49,834 nucleotides of DNA from an uncultured Petrimonas sp. (GTDB lineage: Bacteria > Bacteroidota > Bacteroidia > Bacteroidales > Dysgonomonadaceae). Under the pieces are notes generated by a model. It worked only from the letters and a program-made list of their open reading frames with translations, did not search any database and was not told the origin of the DNA. Position numbers and translations under genes: made by a program. Position 1 is the stretch's first letter; each line of letters begins with the position of its first letter. This document shows positions 16,156 to 25,161 of this stretch, one piece after another. Location of the stretch: positions 1 through 49,834 of the forward strand of contig CAKTUP010000002.1 of assembly GCA_934621705.1 (NCBI GenBank). Direction: 5' to 3'.

Positions 16156-18057
16156 ATGAGAAAATGGCGTATTGAAGATTCGGAAGAATTATACAACATA
16201 AACGGATGGGGCAACGGATATTTTTCGATCAACGAAAAAGGAAACGTGCAGGTTACCCCACGAAAAACAGCGGGCGGAGCCGTTGATTTGAACGACCTGA
16301 TGCGTGAATTGTATCTTCGGGATGTTTCGGCCCCCGTGCTGGTCAGGTTTCCGGAAATTCTGGATAACCGGATCGAAAAAATTTCCACCTGTTTTGAGAT
16401 TGCTGCCAAAGAATACAGCTACGAATCTCAAAACCACATTGTTTATCCCATCAAGGTTAATCAGATGCGGCAAGTGGTGGAAGAGATTGTGACGTATGGA
16501 AAACGATACAATATCGGCCTTGAAGCTGGCTCCAAACCTGAACTTCACGCCGTTCTTGCCATTAATACCGACGAAAATTCCATCATTATCTGCAACGGCT
16601 ACAAAGACGAAAGCTACATTGAACTGGCTTTGCTGGCGAAAAAGATGGGAAAAGAAGTTTTTATCGTGATTGAAAAACTCAACGAACTGGAACAAACCAT
16701 CGAAGTCGCGAAGCGGTTGAAAGTAAAGCCCAATATCGGAATTCGTATAAAACTGGCAAGTTCGGGAAGCGGGAAATGGGAAGAATCGGGCGGCGATGGC
16801 AGTAAATTTGGGCTGAATTCCAGCGAATTGCTCGAAGCACTGGAGTTGCTGAAAAAGCACAAAATGACCGAATGTTTCCGGCTGATCCACTTTCATATCG
16901 GCAGTCAGATAACCAAAATACGCCGCATAAAAACCGCTTTACGTGAAGCGTCGCAGTTTTACGTGCAGCTCTACATGCTGGGATTCAAGATTGAATTTGT
17001 GGATATCGGTGGCGGGCTTGGCGTGGATTACGACGGCACACGCTCGTCGTACAGCGAGAACAGCATCAACTATTCCATTCAGGAATACGTGAACGACTCG
17101 GTTTTCTCGTTTGTGGATGCGGCCAACAAAAACGAAATTCCCCACCCCAAAATCATTACCGAATCGGGGCGTGCGCTAACCGCGCATCATTCGGTGCTAA
17201 TCTTCGAAGTGCTGGAAACCGCCACGTTGCCCGAATGGAACGAAGATGTGGATATTCAGGAAACCGATCACGAATTGGTAAAAGAGTTATACAATATTTG
17301 GGACAATTTGTCGCAACCGCGCATGCTTGAAGCGTGGCACGACGCGCAGCAAATTCGCGAAGAATCGCTCGATTTGTTCAGCTTGGGAATGCTCGATTTG
17401 AAAACGCGCGCGCAGGTGGAACAACTTTATTTTTCGATTATGCGCGAAATAAATATCACGATCAATCGTGCAAAGCACGCTCCGGAGGAGTTGCGACAAC
17501 TCTCTTCTTTGCTGCCCGACAAGTATTTTTGTAACTTTTCGTTGTTTCAATCGTTGCCGGACTCGTGGGCGATTGATCAGGTTTTCCCAATTATTCCCAT
17601 CCACCGATTGGATGAAAAACCGGAGAGAACGGCCACACTTCAAGACATTACGTGCGATTCGGACGGGAAAATTGCCAGTTATACGGCACAAGGCGGATTT
17701 CATCAATCGTTTCTACCGGTGCACTCGCTCAAGAAAAACGATTCGTATTATATCGGTGTTTTTTTGGTGGGCGCTTATCAGGAAATCTTGGGCGATTTAC
17801 ACAACTTGTTTGGCGATACAAACGTGGTACACGTTGTAACCGACGAAAATACCGGTTATAAAATTGAACAGGTAATTGATGGCGAAACCGTTGCCGAAGT
17901 GTTGGAATACGCGCAGTATAACGCTAAAAAACTGGTTCGTACGGTGGAAACGTGGGTAATGAGTTCGGTAAAGAAAGGAAAGATTTCGGTGGAAGAAGGG
18001 AAAGAGTTTCTGTCGAATTATCGTTCGGGATTGTATGGGTATACGTATTTGGAGTGA
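16156..18057 (+). CDS. speA: Biosynthetic arginine decarboxylase
   Basis: The 633-residue PLP enzyme converts arginine to agmatine, the first step of one route to putrescine and spermidine. The PLP lysine is Lys100 in VYPIKVNQ; GLEAGSKPEL and FRLIHFHIGSQ belong to the alanine racemase-like barrel. Length and the C-terminal helical part fit SpeA and not diaminopimelate decarboxylase. It is divergent from the serpin gene. TATTTTTG at 16112-16119 could be its -7 box. With nspC at 19.8 kb it suggests spermidine synthesis by the carboxyspermidine route. Confidence 0.94.
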   Translation: MRKWRIEDSEELYNINGWGNGYFSINEKGNVQVTPRKTAGGAVDLNDLMRELYLRDVSAPVLVRFPEILDNRIEKISTCFEIAAKEYSYESQNHIVYPIKVNQMRQVVEEIVTYGKRYNIGLEAGSKPELHAVLAINTDENSIIICNGYKDESYIELALLAKKMGKEVFIVIEKLNELEQTIEVAKRLKVKPNIGIRIKLASSGSGKWEESGGDGSKFGLNSSELLEALELLKKHKMTECFRLIHFHIGSQITKIRRIKTALREASQFYVQLYMLGFKIEFVDIGGGLGVDYDGTRSSYSENSINYSIQEYVNDSVFSFVDAANKNEIPHPKIITESGRALTAHHSVLIFEVLETATLPEWNEDVDIQETDHELVKELYNIWDNLSQPRMLEAWHDAQQIREESLDLFSLGMLDLKTRAQVEQLYFSIMREINITINRAKHAPEELRQLSSLLPDKYFCNFSLFQSLPDSWAIDQVFPIIPIHRLDEKPERTATLQDITCDSDGKIASYTAQGGFHQSFLPVHSLKKNDSYYIGVFLVGAYQEILGDLHNLFGDTNVVHVVTDENTGYKIEQVIDGETVAEVLEYAQYNAKKLVRTVETWVMSSVKKGKISVEEGKEFLSNYRSGLYGYTYLE

Positions 18058-18076
18058 GATTTTACTTGAGATATAT

Positions 18077-18112
18077 CAACAAAAAAAGCCGCGAATTGCG
18101 GCTTTTTTGTTG
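18077..18112. terminator. Bidirectional terminator after speA
   Basis: GCCGC and GCGGC form the stem core around a 5-base loop, extended by A7/T6 and CAAC/GTTG, giving a long perfect arm. It serves speA and the convergent lipoprotein gene. Confidence 0.9.
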
Positions 18113-18126
18113 AGACTATCATCATG

Positions 18127-18642
18127 TTATTTCAAATGAAAAATAACATTCATTTTAATTTTAACAGGTACAGTTCTGCTAATATCTTTTACCGATTGAG
18201 TTGTGGAAAAAGTAACCGATGCACTTTTGTTTGACACAATCCTATTTGCTACTTGTTGTAAGAAATTAATATCGGTTGTCGTTGTAGTTGTCTTATCTTG
18301 AGTCAAATTGCCTAAATCAAGAGTTGACTTTGTTCCATCCAACGCTAACTTTGCTCCCTTTAATTCATGACCACCGGCAGTTATACCGGTTATGGTTAGT
18401 GAAGCACCCGCCGGAACAAGGTCGGCTTTATATACATTTTTAGCATAACTTGCAATTCCTGAAAAGTCACCAATATTCATGGTAACAGCGTTTGAAGTAG
18501 GTTGTCCACCGCCAACCATGAAAGTTATTTCATAAGTTTTATCAGCGGTAACCGTAGTTGGCATATTTGGGTCATCTTTGCCACACGATGCAACAGCGAT
18601 AACCATTAACAATACCATCAATAATGAGAGAATTTTTTTCAT
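18127..18642 (-). CDS. Hypothetical lipoprotein
   Basis: The 171-residue product has a lipoprotein signal peptide with lipobox AVASC (Cys20) followed by GKDD. The mature part is Thr/Ser-rich and predicted beta-strand-rich, with KTYEITFMVGGGQ and a final strand VPVKIKMNVIFHLK. It resembles a small surface adhesin or fimbria-like beta sandwich only in general terms; I do not recognise the family. TATTTTTG at 18683-18676 (minus) could be its -7 box. Confidence 0.7.
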   Translation of the reverse strand: MKKILSLLMVLLMVIAVASCGKDDPNMPTTVTADKTYEITFMVGGGQPTSNAVTMNIGDFSGIASYAKNVYKADLVPAGASLTITGITAGGHELKGAKLALDGTKSTLDLGNLTQDKTTTTTTDINFLQQVANRIVSNKSASVTFSTTQSVKDISRTVPVKIKMNVIFHLK

Positions 18643-18736
18643 AATTGTTTTGTTTTTAATGATGAATAATCTTTACAAAAATAGTCAATAAGAAACAAGG
18701 TGCGGAAACTTTTCTCTTAAAAAAACTAAACGGGGA

Positions 18737-19321
18737 TTATTTATACAATTTGTTTTCCACAATATAATCGTAAACCCGATTGGGCAGGAAGGCACGGATA
18801 TCCTTACCTGCACGAATACTTTCGCGGATGAAAGTAGAGGATATTTCCACGATGGGCGCATCCACTAACCGGGCATTTTCCGAATATTTACCGTCTATTT
18901 GAATTTCTTCTCCCAATCGGGGATAGATAAGAATGTTGAATTCTTTTATCAGGCGTTCGTTATCTTTCCATCGCGAAAACCTGTTCCAGTTATCTCCGCC
19001 GATGATAAGCGTAAACTCCGAACCGGGATTTTCGGCTCTCAACTTTGTCAACGTATCTATAGTATAAGAAGGTTTCGGCATTCCGAATTCGATATCCGAA
19101 ACCATCAGATTATCAAAATCCTGCAACGCTAATTTTGTCATCTTCAACCGGATGTCGTCATTCAGTAAACTGCTGCTCTCTTTCAGCGGATTATGCGGCG
19201 TAACCACAAACCAAACTTTATCGAGATACGTAAACTCCCGCATATAATTCGCTAAAATCAAATGCCCGATATGAACCGGATTGAACGAACCCGAAAATAT
19301 ACCGATCTGTTTCTTTTTCAT
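18737..19321 (-). CDS. nadD: Nicotinate-nucleotide adenylyltransferase
   Basis: The 194-residue enzyme makes nicotinate adenine dinucleotide from NaMN and ATP in NAD synthesis. The nucleotidyltransferase motif GSFNPVHIGH (11-20) and the C-terminal SSTFIRESI motif are both present. The ATG at 19321 puts the first beta strand at the N-terminus as in NadD; a start at 19339 would add six residues. TAAATTTG just upstream (19344-19337, minus) may be a -7 box. Confidence 0.93.
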   Translation of the reverse strand: MKKKQIGIFSGSFNPVHIGHLILANYMREFTYLDKVWFVVTPHNPLKESSSLLNDDIRLKMTKLALQDFDNLMVSDIEFGMPKPSYTIDTLTKLRAENPGSEFTLIIGGDNWNRFSRWKDNERLIKEFNILIYPRLGEEIQIDGKYSENARLVDAPIVEISSTFIRESIRAGKDIRAFLPNRVYDYIVENKLYK

Positions 19322-19402
19322 CCACTTAATTTTCAGCAAATTTACAAAAAAAATCGATGCTCATTGCTGATACATCGATTTTATAAATGTTTCACTTGTG
19401 AG

Positions 19403-19648
19403 CTACGCTCGCTTAAACAGCGAGATTACCCACAAGAGCAAAATTGCTCCAACTAATGCAGTGATGAGGCTTCCGATAAGTCCGTCTCCGGTGCCTATTC
19501 CAAGCAGTCCGAAAACCCATCCGCCGATAATAGCGCCGATAATGCCTACAATAATGTTAACCAGCAGTCCGAAACCGCCGCCACGCATAATATTTCCTGC
19601 AAGCCATCCGGCTACTGCTCCGATAATGATAAACCACAACCAACCCAT
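19403..19648 (-). CDS. GlsB/YeaQ/YmgE-family small membrane protein (second copy)
   Basis: This 81-residue paralogue of the protein at 2654-2908 starts MGWLWFIIIGAVAGWLAG and has the same three Gly-rich membrane helices and a short basic tail (SLFKRA). The two differ enough to be old paralogues. It is encoded alone between nadD and nspC. Confidence 0.85.
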   Translation of the reverse strand: MGWLWFIIIGAVAGWLAGNIMRGGGFGLLVNIIVGIIGAIIGGWVFGLLGIGTGDGLIGSLITALVGAILLLWVISLFKRA

Positions 19649-19763
19649 AATAAATAATTTTTTAGTTAATAATTTTGTTTAATAAGACTCTCTTATCAAT
19701 AAATAAACAGAAAAACGAATGCTTTTGTTTTAAGTCTTAAAATTTTAATTATTTTTCACACGT

Positions 19764-20936
19764 TTAACTCATGCGGTTTTTGTAGTCTTCGTAGCCGAAT
19801 TGGCGATACAGTTTAAATTTATTTTCGAGTGTCCAAAGGCCGATGGATGGATGCGAAACACCGTTAAACATGGTGGTTTTCACGATGGTATAGTGGATCA
19901 TATCTTCAAAAACGATTTTATCACCCACATTCAGCGGCTCGTCAAACGACCATTCGCCCATAAAATCGCCACTCAGGCAACTGTTTCCGCCCATTCGGTA
20001 GGTAGGTTTTCCGGCAACAGGTTCGTGGTGCGCTCCGCGAATGCGCGGTTTATAGGGCATTTCCAGGCAATCGGGCATGTGGCATGAAAACGAAACGTTG
20101 AGCATAGCTGTGAGCATGCCTTCGTTTTCCACAATATCGGCCACATCAGCCACCAGCACGCCGGTTTGCCACGCAAACGCGCTACCTGGCTCCATAATAA
20201 TTTCCAGGTTGGGATATTTTTTCTTAAAGCCGATGAGCAGGCCGATTAAATGCTCCACGTCGTAATCTTCGTGCGTCATCAGGTGCCCGCCACCCAAATT
20301 CAGCCACTCGATTTTCGATAGAAAATGACCGAATTTCTGTTCAACGGCTTCCAGTGTCTTTTCCAAGTCGTATGAATTGTTCTCGCACAGGTTGTGCAAA
20401 TGCAACCCCGAAATGCCTTTGGGCAAGCTGTCGCCCATATTTTTTGCCGTTACACCCAGTCGCGAGCCAGGCATGCTGGGGTTGTACAAATCGGTTTCCA
20501 CCACCGAAAACTCGGGATTGATGCGAATTCCGCACTTGATATCCTTGCCGGAGGCAACCACTTGCGGATAAAACCGGTGAAATTGTGTAAGCGAGTTAAA
20601 AGTGATGTGGCTGCTGTATTGTAAAAATGCGGGAAAATCGTAATCGGTGTACGACGGTGCGTAGGTGTGCGCCGGACTGCCCATTTCTTCGAAAGCCAGT
20701 TGCGCTTCCGCCAATGAACTTGCCGTGGAATACGGAATGTACTCGTGCACAATGGGAAACGCTTTCCACATGGCAAACGCTTTGAAAGCGAGAATAATGT
20801 TTACTTCCGCCCTGTCTTTTACCGATTTTATCAGTTGCAGGTTTTGGCGAAGCAACCGCTCCTCCATTACGTAGCAGGGCGAGGGGATTTTGGAGAGATT
20901 TATCATTGGATTTGCTGTTTTTATATTATTTTCCAT
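19764..20936 (-). CDS. nspC: Carboxynorspermidine/carboxyspermidine decarboxylase
   Basis: The 390-residue PLP enzyme decarboxylates carboxy(nor)spermidine, the last step of the alternative polyamine route. The PLP lysine is Lys52 in ILAFKAFAMW; NLGGGHLMTHEDYD binds phosphate, and SCLSGDFMGEW carries the conserved active-site cysteine. The gene starts 5 bases after the YafQ-type toxin stop codon, so it is probably read from the toxin-antitoxin promoter. An internal ATG at 20906 (MINLSKIPSP) is an alternative start. Carboxyspermidine dehydrogenase is not in the window. Confidence 0.93.
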   Translation of the reverse strand: MENNIKTANPMINLSKIPSPCYVMEERLLRQNLQLIKSVKDRAEVNIILAFKAFAMWKAFPIVHEYIPYSTASSLAEAQLAFEEMGSPAHTYAPSYTDYDFPAFLQYSSHITFNSLTQFHRFYPQVVASGKDIKCGIRINPEFSVVETDLYNPSMPGSRLGVTAKNMGDSLPKGISGLHLHNLCENNSYDLEKTLEAVEQKFGHFLSKIEWLNLGGGHLMTHEDYDVEHLIGLLIGFKKKYPNLEIIMEPGSAFAWQTGVLVADVADIVENEGMLTAMLNVSFSCHMPDCLEMPYKPRIRGAHHEPVAGKPTYRMGGNSCLSGDFMGEWSFDEPLNVGDKIVFEDMIHYTIVKTTMFNGVSHPSIGLWTLENKFKLYRQFGYEDYKNRMS

Positions 20937-20941
20937 TCCAT

Positions 20942-21217
20942 TCAGGATTTAAATAATTCGGAATGGCTGCCAAGTCTTGCCAGTTTGATTACATTTTCGC
21001 TTTCATCAATCCAAATAAGAAGAAAATCACCTTCAATATGACATTCCATATATCCCTTGTATTGTCCCACCAGCATATGTGGCTTGTATTCGGGAGGTAC
21101 TGTTCCTGTATTCCGAAGTAAAGTCAAAACGATTTTCAGCTTCTCTCTTTTCTTCGGATTGTTTTGTATGCGCTTCAAATCTTTTTTGAACTGACTCGAT
21201 TGCCTGAATGTTTTCAT
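20942..21217 (-). CDS. YafQ/RelE-family toxin
   Basis: The 91-residue basic protein is a type II ribosome-dependent mRNA interferase. KTFRQSSQFKKDLKRIQ begins the RelE fold, LLIWIDESENVIKLARLGSH forms the last strands, and the C-terminal His of GSHSELF matches the YafQ catalytic position. Its ATG overlaps the antitoxin stop by 4 bases, so the pair is translationally coupled. nspC follows at 5 bases. Confidence 0.88.
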   Translation of the reverse strand: MKTFRQSSQFKKDLKRIQNNPKKREKLKIVLTLLRNTGTVPPEYKPHMLVGQYKGYMECHIEGDFLLIWIDESENVIKLARLGSHSELFKS

Positions 21218-21462
21218 AGCGAGTTCACAAATTCGTCGAAATTGTCCATATCCAAAGTTTCCAATTCCTCTCCACTCTCCACTTCCCGCATTGCAGCTAG
21301 GGTTTCTTCATTGGGTTCACGGTACACAGCATCCAAAAGAAGTGTTTCCACGTAATTATTCACACTCCTGTTTTCTTTTTTTGCGTCTTTTTTTATTTTG
21401 TCCATAAGGTCTTTTCGAAGCCTAAAAGCGGTTCTTTCTCTCACTGGCGTTTCCATTTTCAT
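21214..21462 (-). CDS. Antitoxin of the YafQ-type pair (ribbon-helix-helix)
   Basis: The 82-residue protein has an N-terminal RHH segment (RTAFRLRKDLMDKIKKDAKK, then NRSVNNYVETLLLDAV) that should bind the operon promoter. Its acidic C-terminal tail would wrap the toxin. I took the ATG at 21462; an ATG two codons later is equally possible and one at 21504 overlaps the promoter. It is the first gene of the antitoxin-toxin-nspC unit. Confidence 0.8.
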   Translation of the reverse strand: MKMETPVRERTAFRLRKDLMDKIKKDAKKENRSVNNYVETLLLDAVYREPNEETLAAMREVESGEELETLDMDNFDEFVNSL

Positions 21463-21490
21463 ATTTTTTATATTGTTGTACAATGTGTGA

Positions 21491-21522
21491 CAAAAGTATG
21501 ACAAAAAAATGATACAGCAAAA
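21491..21522 (-). promoter_or_regulatory. Promoter of the antitoxin-toxin-nspC unit
   Basis: TTTTG (21522-21518), a 19-base spacer and TACTTTTG (21498-21491) on the minus strand are a near-perfect match to the consensus. It begins 3 bases beyond the clpB terminator. Confidence 0.65.
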
Positions 21523-21524
21523 TT

Positions 21525-21557
21525 AATAAACAAGCGGCCAAAAGCCGCTTGTTTATT
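21525..21557 (-). terminator. Terminator of clpB
   Basis: AATAAACAAGCGGC pairs perfectly with GCCGCTTGTTTATT (14 pairs) around a 5-base loop, 3 bases after the clpB stop. Confidence 0.88.
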
Positions 21558-21559
21558 GT

Positions 21560-24148
21560 TCAATTCCTAAAATACACGTGATCGTCAATGGAATCAATCA
21601 CAATGGGTTTCGATTTATCCACTCTGGCGGACAGAATGTCTTTCGACAACTGATTGAGCACTTTGCGCTGGATTACCCGCTTTACGGGACGTGCACCAAA
21701 TTCGGGATCGTATCCGGCTTCGGCTATACTTTGCACTGCTTCGTCGGTGTATTCCAGTACGATACCGTTTTCGGCCAGCATTTTCCGCACGCCGTTTAAC
21801 TGAATGCGGACGATTTGTGCAATTTCATCCTGTTTCAACGGAGCAAACATAATGATATCGTCGATACGGTTCAGAAATTCGGGACGAATGGTTTGTTTCA
21901 ACAAATTCAGAACCAAACTCTTGGTGTTTTCGACAATCTCATCGCGATTTTTATCGGTGATCTTTTCGAAATTCTCACGAATAAGGTTCGAGCCCATATT
22001 CGATGTCATAATGATAATCGTATTTTTGAAGTTCACCACCCTGCCTTTGTTATCGGTCAAACGTCCGTCATCCAGCACCTGCAACAGAATATTGAACACA
22101 TCGGGATGCGCTTTTTCAATTTCGTCGAACAGCACCACGGAATACGGTTTACGGCGAATGGCTTCGGTCAGTTGTCCGCCTTCATCGTACCCCACGTATC
22201 CGGGAGGTGCGCCGATGAGACGCGTGGCGCTGAATTTCTCCTGATACTCGCTCATATCGATGCGCGTCATCATATTTTCGTCGTCGAACAGATAATCTGC
22301 CAGCGCTTTTGCCAATTCGGTTTTTCCCACGCCGGTGGTTCCGAGGAAAATAAACGAACCCACGGGACGTTTCGGATCGCTCAATCCGGCACGATTCCGC
22401 CGTACGGCATCGGCCACGGCTGTGATGGCTTCTTCCTGCCCCACCACACGTTTGTGAAGTTCTTCTTCCAGATGAAGTAGTTTCTCGCGCTCACTTTGCA
22501 GCATTTTTCTCACGGGAATGCCGGTCCAGCGCGAAACCACGTCGGCAATATCTTCGGCGTCCACTTCTTCCTTGATCATCGCTTTTCCGCCCTGCGTTTC
22601 GTGCAGCTGATGCTTCAACTGTTCAATTTCGGCCTCTTTCTCCTTTATTTTTCCGTAACGCAACTCCGCCACTTTGCCGTAATCGCCTTCGCGTTCCGCC
22701 TTTTCGGCCTGAAATTTGGCATCTTCAATATCGATTTTGTTTTGCTGAATTTGGTTGATCAACTCCTTTTCCGATTGCCAGCGCGCTTTCATCACGGTTT
22801 CATCTTCGCGCAAGTCTTCAATTTGTTTGCTCAGAATTTCTTCTTTTGGCTTATCGTTTTCGCGACGGATGGCTTCGCGCTCGATTTCCAACTGCTTGAT
22901 GCGGCGCATAATTTCGTCCAGTTCTTCGGGAACGGAGTTCACTTCCATACGCAGTTTGGCAGCTGCTTCGTCCATCAGATCGATGGCTTTGTCGGGCAGA
23001 AAACGGTCGGTAATGTATCGGCTCGAAAGCTGAACGGCGGCGATGATTGCTTCGTCTTTGATGCGCACTTTGTGGTGGTTTTCGTACTTCTCTTTCAATC
23101 CGCGAAGGATGGAAATGGAATCCGATTCAGTAGGCTCGTTCACCATAACCGTTTGAAAACGACGTTCCAACGCCTTGTCTTTTTCGAAATATTTTTGATA
23201 TTCGTCCAGCGTGGTGGCGCCGATAGCCCGAAGTTCTCCGCGCGCCAGCGCAGGTTTCAGAATATTGGCGGCATCCATCGCGCCTTCGCTTTTTCCGGCG
23301 CCCACGAGGGTGTGGATTTCGTCGATAAAGAGAATGATTTCGCCTTCGGCTTTTACCACTTCGTTTACCACCGATTTCAACCGCTCTTCGAACTCGCCTT
23401 TGTACTTGGCGCCGGCAATGAGCGCGCCCATATCGAGCGAGTAAATCTCTTTGCTCTTGAGGTTTTCGGGCACGTCGCCACGAACAATTCGGTGTGCGAT
23501 CCCTTCGGCGATAGCCGTTTTTCCGGTTCCGGGTTCGCCGATGAGGATGGGATTGTTTTTGGTGCGTCGGCTCAGGATTTGAAGCACACGGCGGATTTCT
23601 TCGTCGCGCCCGATAACGGGGTCGAGCTTGCCGTTGCGAGCTCTTTCGTTCAGATTCACAGCGTATTTGCTGAGCGCCTGATACGTATCTTCTGCCGATT
23701 GGCTGGTTACTTTTTCGCCCTTGCGCAGTTCGTTAATGGCCGATTGAAGCGTGTTTTGCGAAATTCCGGCGTTTTTCATCAACTGCGAAGCAGCGTTTTT
23801 CTCGCTGATAATCGCCAACAGCAAGTGTTCAAGCGACACAAACTGGTCGCCCATTTTGGACGCGAAATCGGAAGCTTTGGTGAAAACGGCATTCGTTTCG
23901 CGGCTCAGCATCGGCTCGCCGCCCGAAACACGCGGATAGGATTCAATCTCCTTATCCACAACCGTTTCAAGGTTTCGAACGTTTACTCCCAACTTCTGAA
24001 ACAGAAAATTGGTAACGTTTTCTCCCACCAACATCACGCCTTTGAGCACGTGAGCGGGTTCAATCATTTGCTGATTGCCGGCCTGCGCCAAATCGATGGC
24101 TTTTTGCACGGTTTCCTGTGCTTTTATTGTAAAATTATTGAAATTCAT
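21560..24148 (-). CDS. clpB: ATP-dependent chaperone ClpB
   Basis: The 862-residue AAA+ disaggregase works with DnaK to rescue aggregated proteins. It has the Clp N domain (1-145), NBD1 with Walker A GEPGTGKT (204-211) and [12 protein letters not shown], the coiled-coil middle domain rich in Glu/Lys/Arg (about 410-530) that distinguishes ClpB from ClpA/ClpC, and NBD2 with [14 protein letters not shown]. The length is normal. No heat-shock operator (CIRCE) was seen upstream. Confidence 0.96.
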   Translation of the reverse strand: MNFNNFTIKAQETVQKAIDLAQAGNQQMIEPAHVLKGVMLVGENVTNFLFQKLGVNVRNLETVVDKEIESYPRVSGGEPMLSRETNAVFTKASDFASKMGDQFVSLEHLLLAIISEKNAASQLMKNAGISQNTLQSAINELRKGEKVTSQSAEDTYQALSKYAVNLNERARNGKLDPVIGRDEEIRRVLQILSRRTKNNPILIGEPGTGKTAIAEGIAHRIVRGDVPENLKSKEIYSLDMGALIAGAKYKGEFEERLKSVVNEVVKAEGEIILFIDEIHTLVGAGKSEGAMDAANILKPALARGELRAIGATTLDEYQKYFEKDKALERRFQTVMVNEPTESDSISILRGLKEKYENHHKVRIKDEAIIAAVQLSSRYITDRFLPDKAIDLMDEAAAKLRMEVNSVPEELDEIMRRIKQLEIEREAIRRENDKPKEEILSKQIEDLREDETVMKARWQSEKELINQIQQNKIDIEDAKFQAEKAEREGDYGKVAELRYGKIKEKEAEIEQLKHQLHETQGGKAMIKEEVDAEDIADVVSRWTGIPVRKMLQSEREKLLHLEEELHKRVVGQEEAITAVADAVRRNRAGLSDPKRPVGSFIFLGTTGVGKTELAKALADYLFDDENMMTRIDMSEYQEKFSATRLIGAPPGYVGYDEGGQLTEAIRRKPYSVVLFDEIEKAHPDVFNILLQVLDDGRLTDNKGRVVNFKNTIIIMTSNMGSNLIRENFEKITDKNRDEIVENTKSLVLNLLKQTIRPEFLNRIDDIIMFAPLKQDEIAQIVRIQLNGVRKMLAENGIVLEYTDEAVQSIAEAGYDPEFGARPVKRVIQRKVLNQLSKDILSARVDKSKPIVIDSIDDHVYFRN

Positions 24149-24178
24149 ATATTGTTTTTTTGCTTTTTAGACTGTAAA

Positions 24179-24220
24179 ACCAAGAACCAAGACAGACGAC
24201 AAGAGACTAACAGATGATTA
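24179..24220. repeat. Heptanucleotide array (ACCAAGA type)
   Basis: Two exact ACCAAGA units are followed by degenerate 7-base units (CAGACGA, CAAGAGA, CTAACAG) upstream of clpB. Confidence 0.5.
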
Positions 24221-24250
24221 GACTTTTTCGTTGAATCACTCAAGGCCAAA

Positions 24251-24285
24251 TGTCTTGATTCTTGCATCCTGATTCCTGATTCTAA
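24251..24285. repeat. Heptanucleotide array (ATTCCTG type)
   Basis: TGTCTTG, ATTCTTG, CATCCTG and ATTCCTG follow in strict 7-base register. It lies 30 bases from the previous array and is roughly its complement in composition. Confidence 0.5.
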
Positions 24286-24361
24286 AAGCACAAAATTCTT
24301 GCCAAAGAGAAATTTATGACGATTTGGCAGGGAAATTGTTTTTTATTTGTAGTTTTGTATC

Positions 24362-24674
24362 ATGGCGAAAAAAAATTAGTGTATGAAATAAACGCGGAAA
24401 TAAATAAGCATTTCCAAACGCATCCGTTATTTTATACGGCTCGGAAGCGCGTGGTGATGCTACGGATAGTTACGACATTGATATTTTGATTTTGCTGAAT
24501 AAAGATAAAGTCCTTTTTACCGATAAAACACTTTCGCATAATTTATTGTATGATATTGAATTAAAAGAACAAATAATCATTAACCCTTTGATTTATACGA
24601 ACAAGGAATGGCAAAACCGCCCTTTTAAAACACCTTTTTACCTAAATGTTCAACATGAAGGAATTTTCTGCTGA
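24362..24674 (+). pseudogene. Decayed nucleotidyltransferase (MNT/KNTase-like) gene
   Basis: From about 24420 to the stop at 24672-24674 one frame reads VILYGSEARGDATDSYDIDILIL, abbreviated here as the GSxxxGxxxxxSxDxD signature of small nucleotidyltransferases with both metal-binding Asp present, and then a normal C-terminal half. That frame has no start: a TAA occurs at 24405. The expected N-terminal helix (LVYEINAEINKHFQTHP) lies in another frame, and the ATG at 24362 leads into an 8-A run and a stop. At least one frameshift, probably two, is needed. It may be the remains of an MNT/HEPN pair; no HEPN gene is nearby. Confidence 0.65.
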
Positions 24675-24763
24675 ATCAATAGCTTGACAATAAGACTGTT
24701 AAAAACTTATTTAAGGAATAGAAAAATAATTAATGAGATAAATACTTTTCTAAATCGAAAAAT

Positions 24764-25096
24764 ATGACATGCTTTTATTTAATCTATGGGCTTTTTTTCA
24801 TCGGAATAGGATTTGCAGTAAAAGCTGTACCTGATTTGATAGCGGGCTACAATACGATGACCAAAGAACAAAAGGAACAGGTGGACATAAAAGGATTATC
24901 CACCCATTTACGAAATTCGCTGGTCGGAATGGGATTATTAATCATCATCTGTTATTATACTTTTACTTGGCTCGGGTTGCATGAAGCTACAGAAATATTG
25001 ATTCCGTCAGTAGTTTTTGGAGGTTTTATTTATATTTTCGTGAAAGGTCGCAAATATAATTTGAAGAAGAGAAGCCCGAAAGTAAAAGATAAGTGA
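24764..25096 (+). CDS. DUF3784-family membrane protein
   Basis: The 110-residue protein has three hydrophobic helices and the DUF3784 hallmark DLIAGYNTMTKEQKEQVDIKGL between helices 1 and 2. Its role is unknown; family members are common in Firmicutes and Bacteroidota, often beside transporters. The tail is lysine-rich. It sits in an AT-rich patch together with the decayed nucleotidyltransferase, which suggests both came by transfer. Confidence 0.82.
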   Translation: MTCFYLIYGLFFIGIGFAVKAVPDLIAGYNTMTKEQKEQVDIKGLSTHLRNSLVGMGLLIIICYYTFTWLGLHEATEILIPSVVFGGFIYIFVKGRKYNLKKRSPKVKDK

Positions 25097-25129
25097 AAGC
25101 GTCAGACTATTCATCGGTCAGACGCTTTC
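25095..25129. terminator. Hairpin between the DUF3784 gene and the VWA gene
   Basis: GAAAGCGTC pairs with GACGCTTTC; after an A-A mismatch GAC and GTC pair inside. It starts at the DUF3784 stop codon and probably terminates both convergent genes, although the T tract is short. Confidence 0.6.
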
Positions 25130-25132
25130 TCT

Positions 25133-25160
25133 GAGTCGCCAAGTCACCTCATCGCCTTGT
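25133..25160. repeat. Heptanucleotide array at the VWA gene end
   Basis: Degenerate 7-base units GAGTCGC, CAAGTCA, CCTCATC and GCCTTGT abut the stop codon of the VWA gene. Confidence 0.4.
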
Positions 25161-25161
25161 C

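Noticed and set aside
22496..24217. A 573-codon open frame on the plus strand opposite clpB
   Set aside because: It is rich in Phe, His and Asn without any domain, as expected for the antisense mirror of a strongly biased coding sequence. clpB itself is full length.
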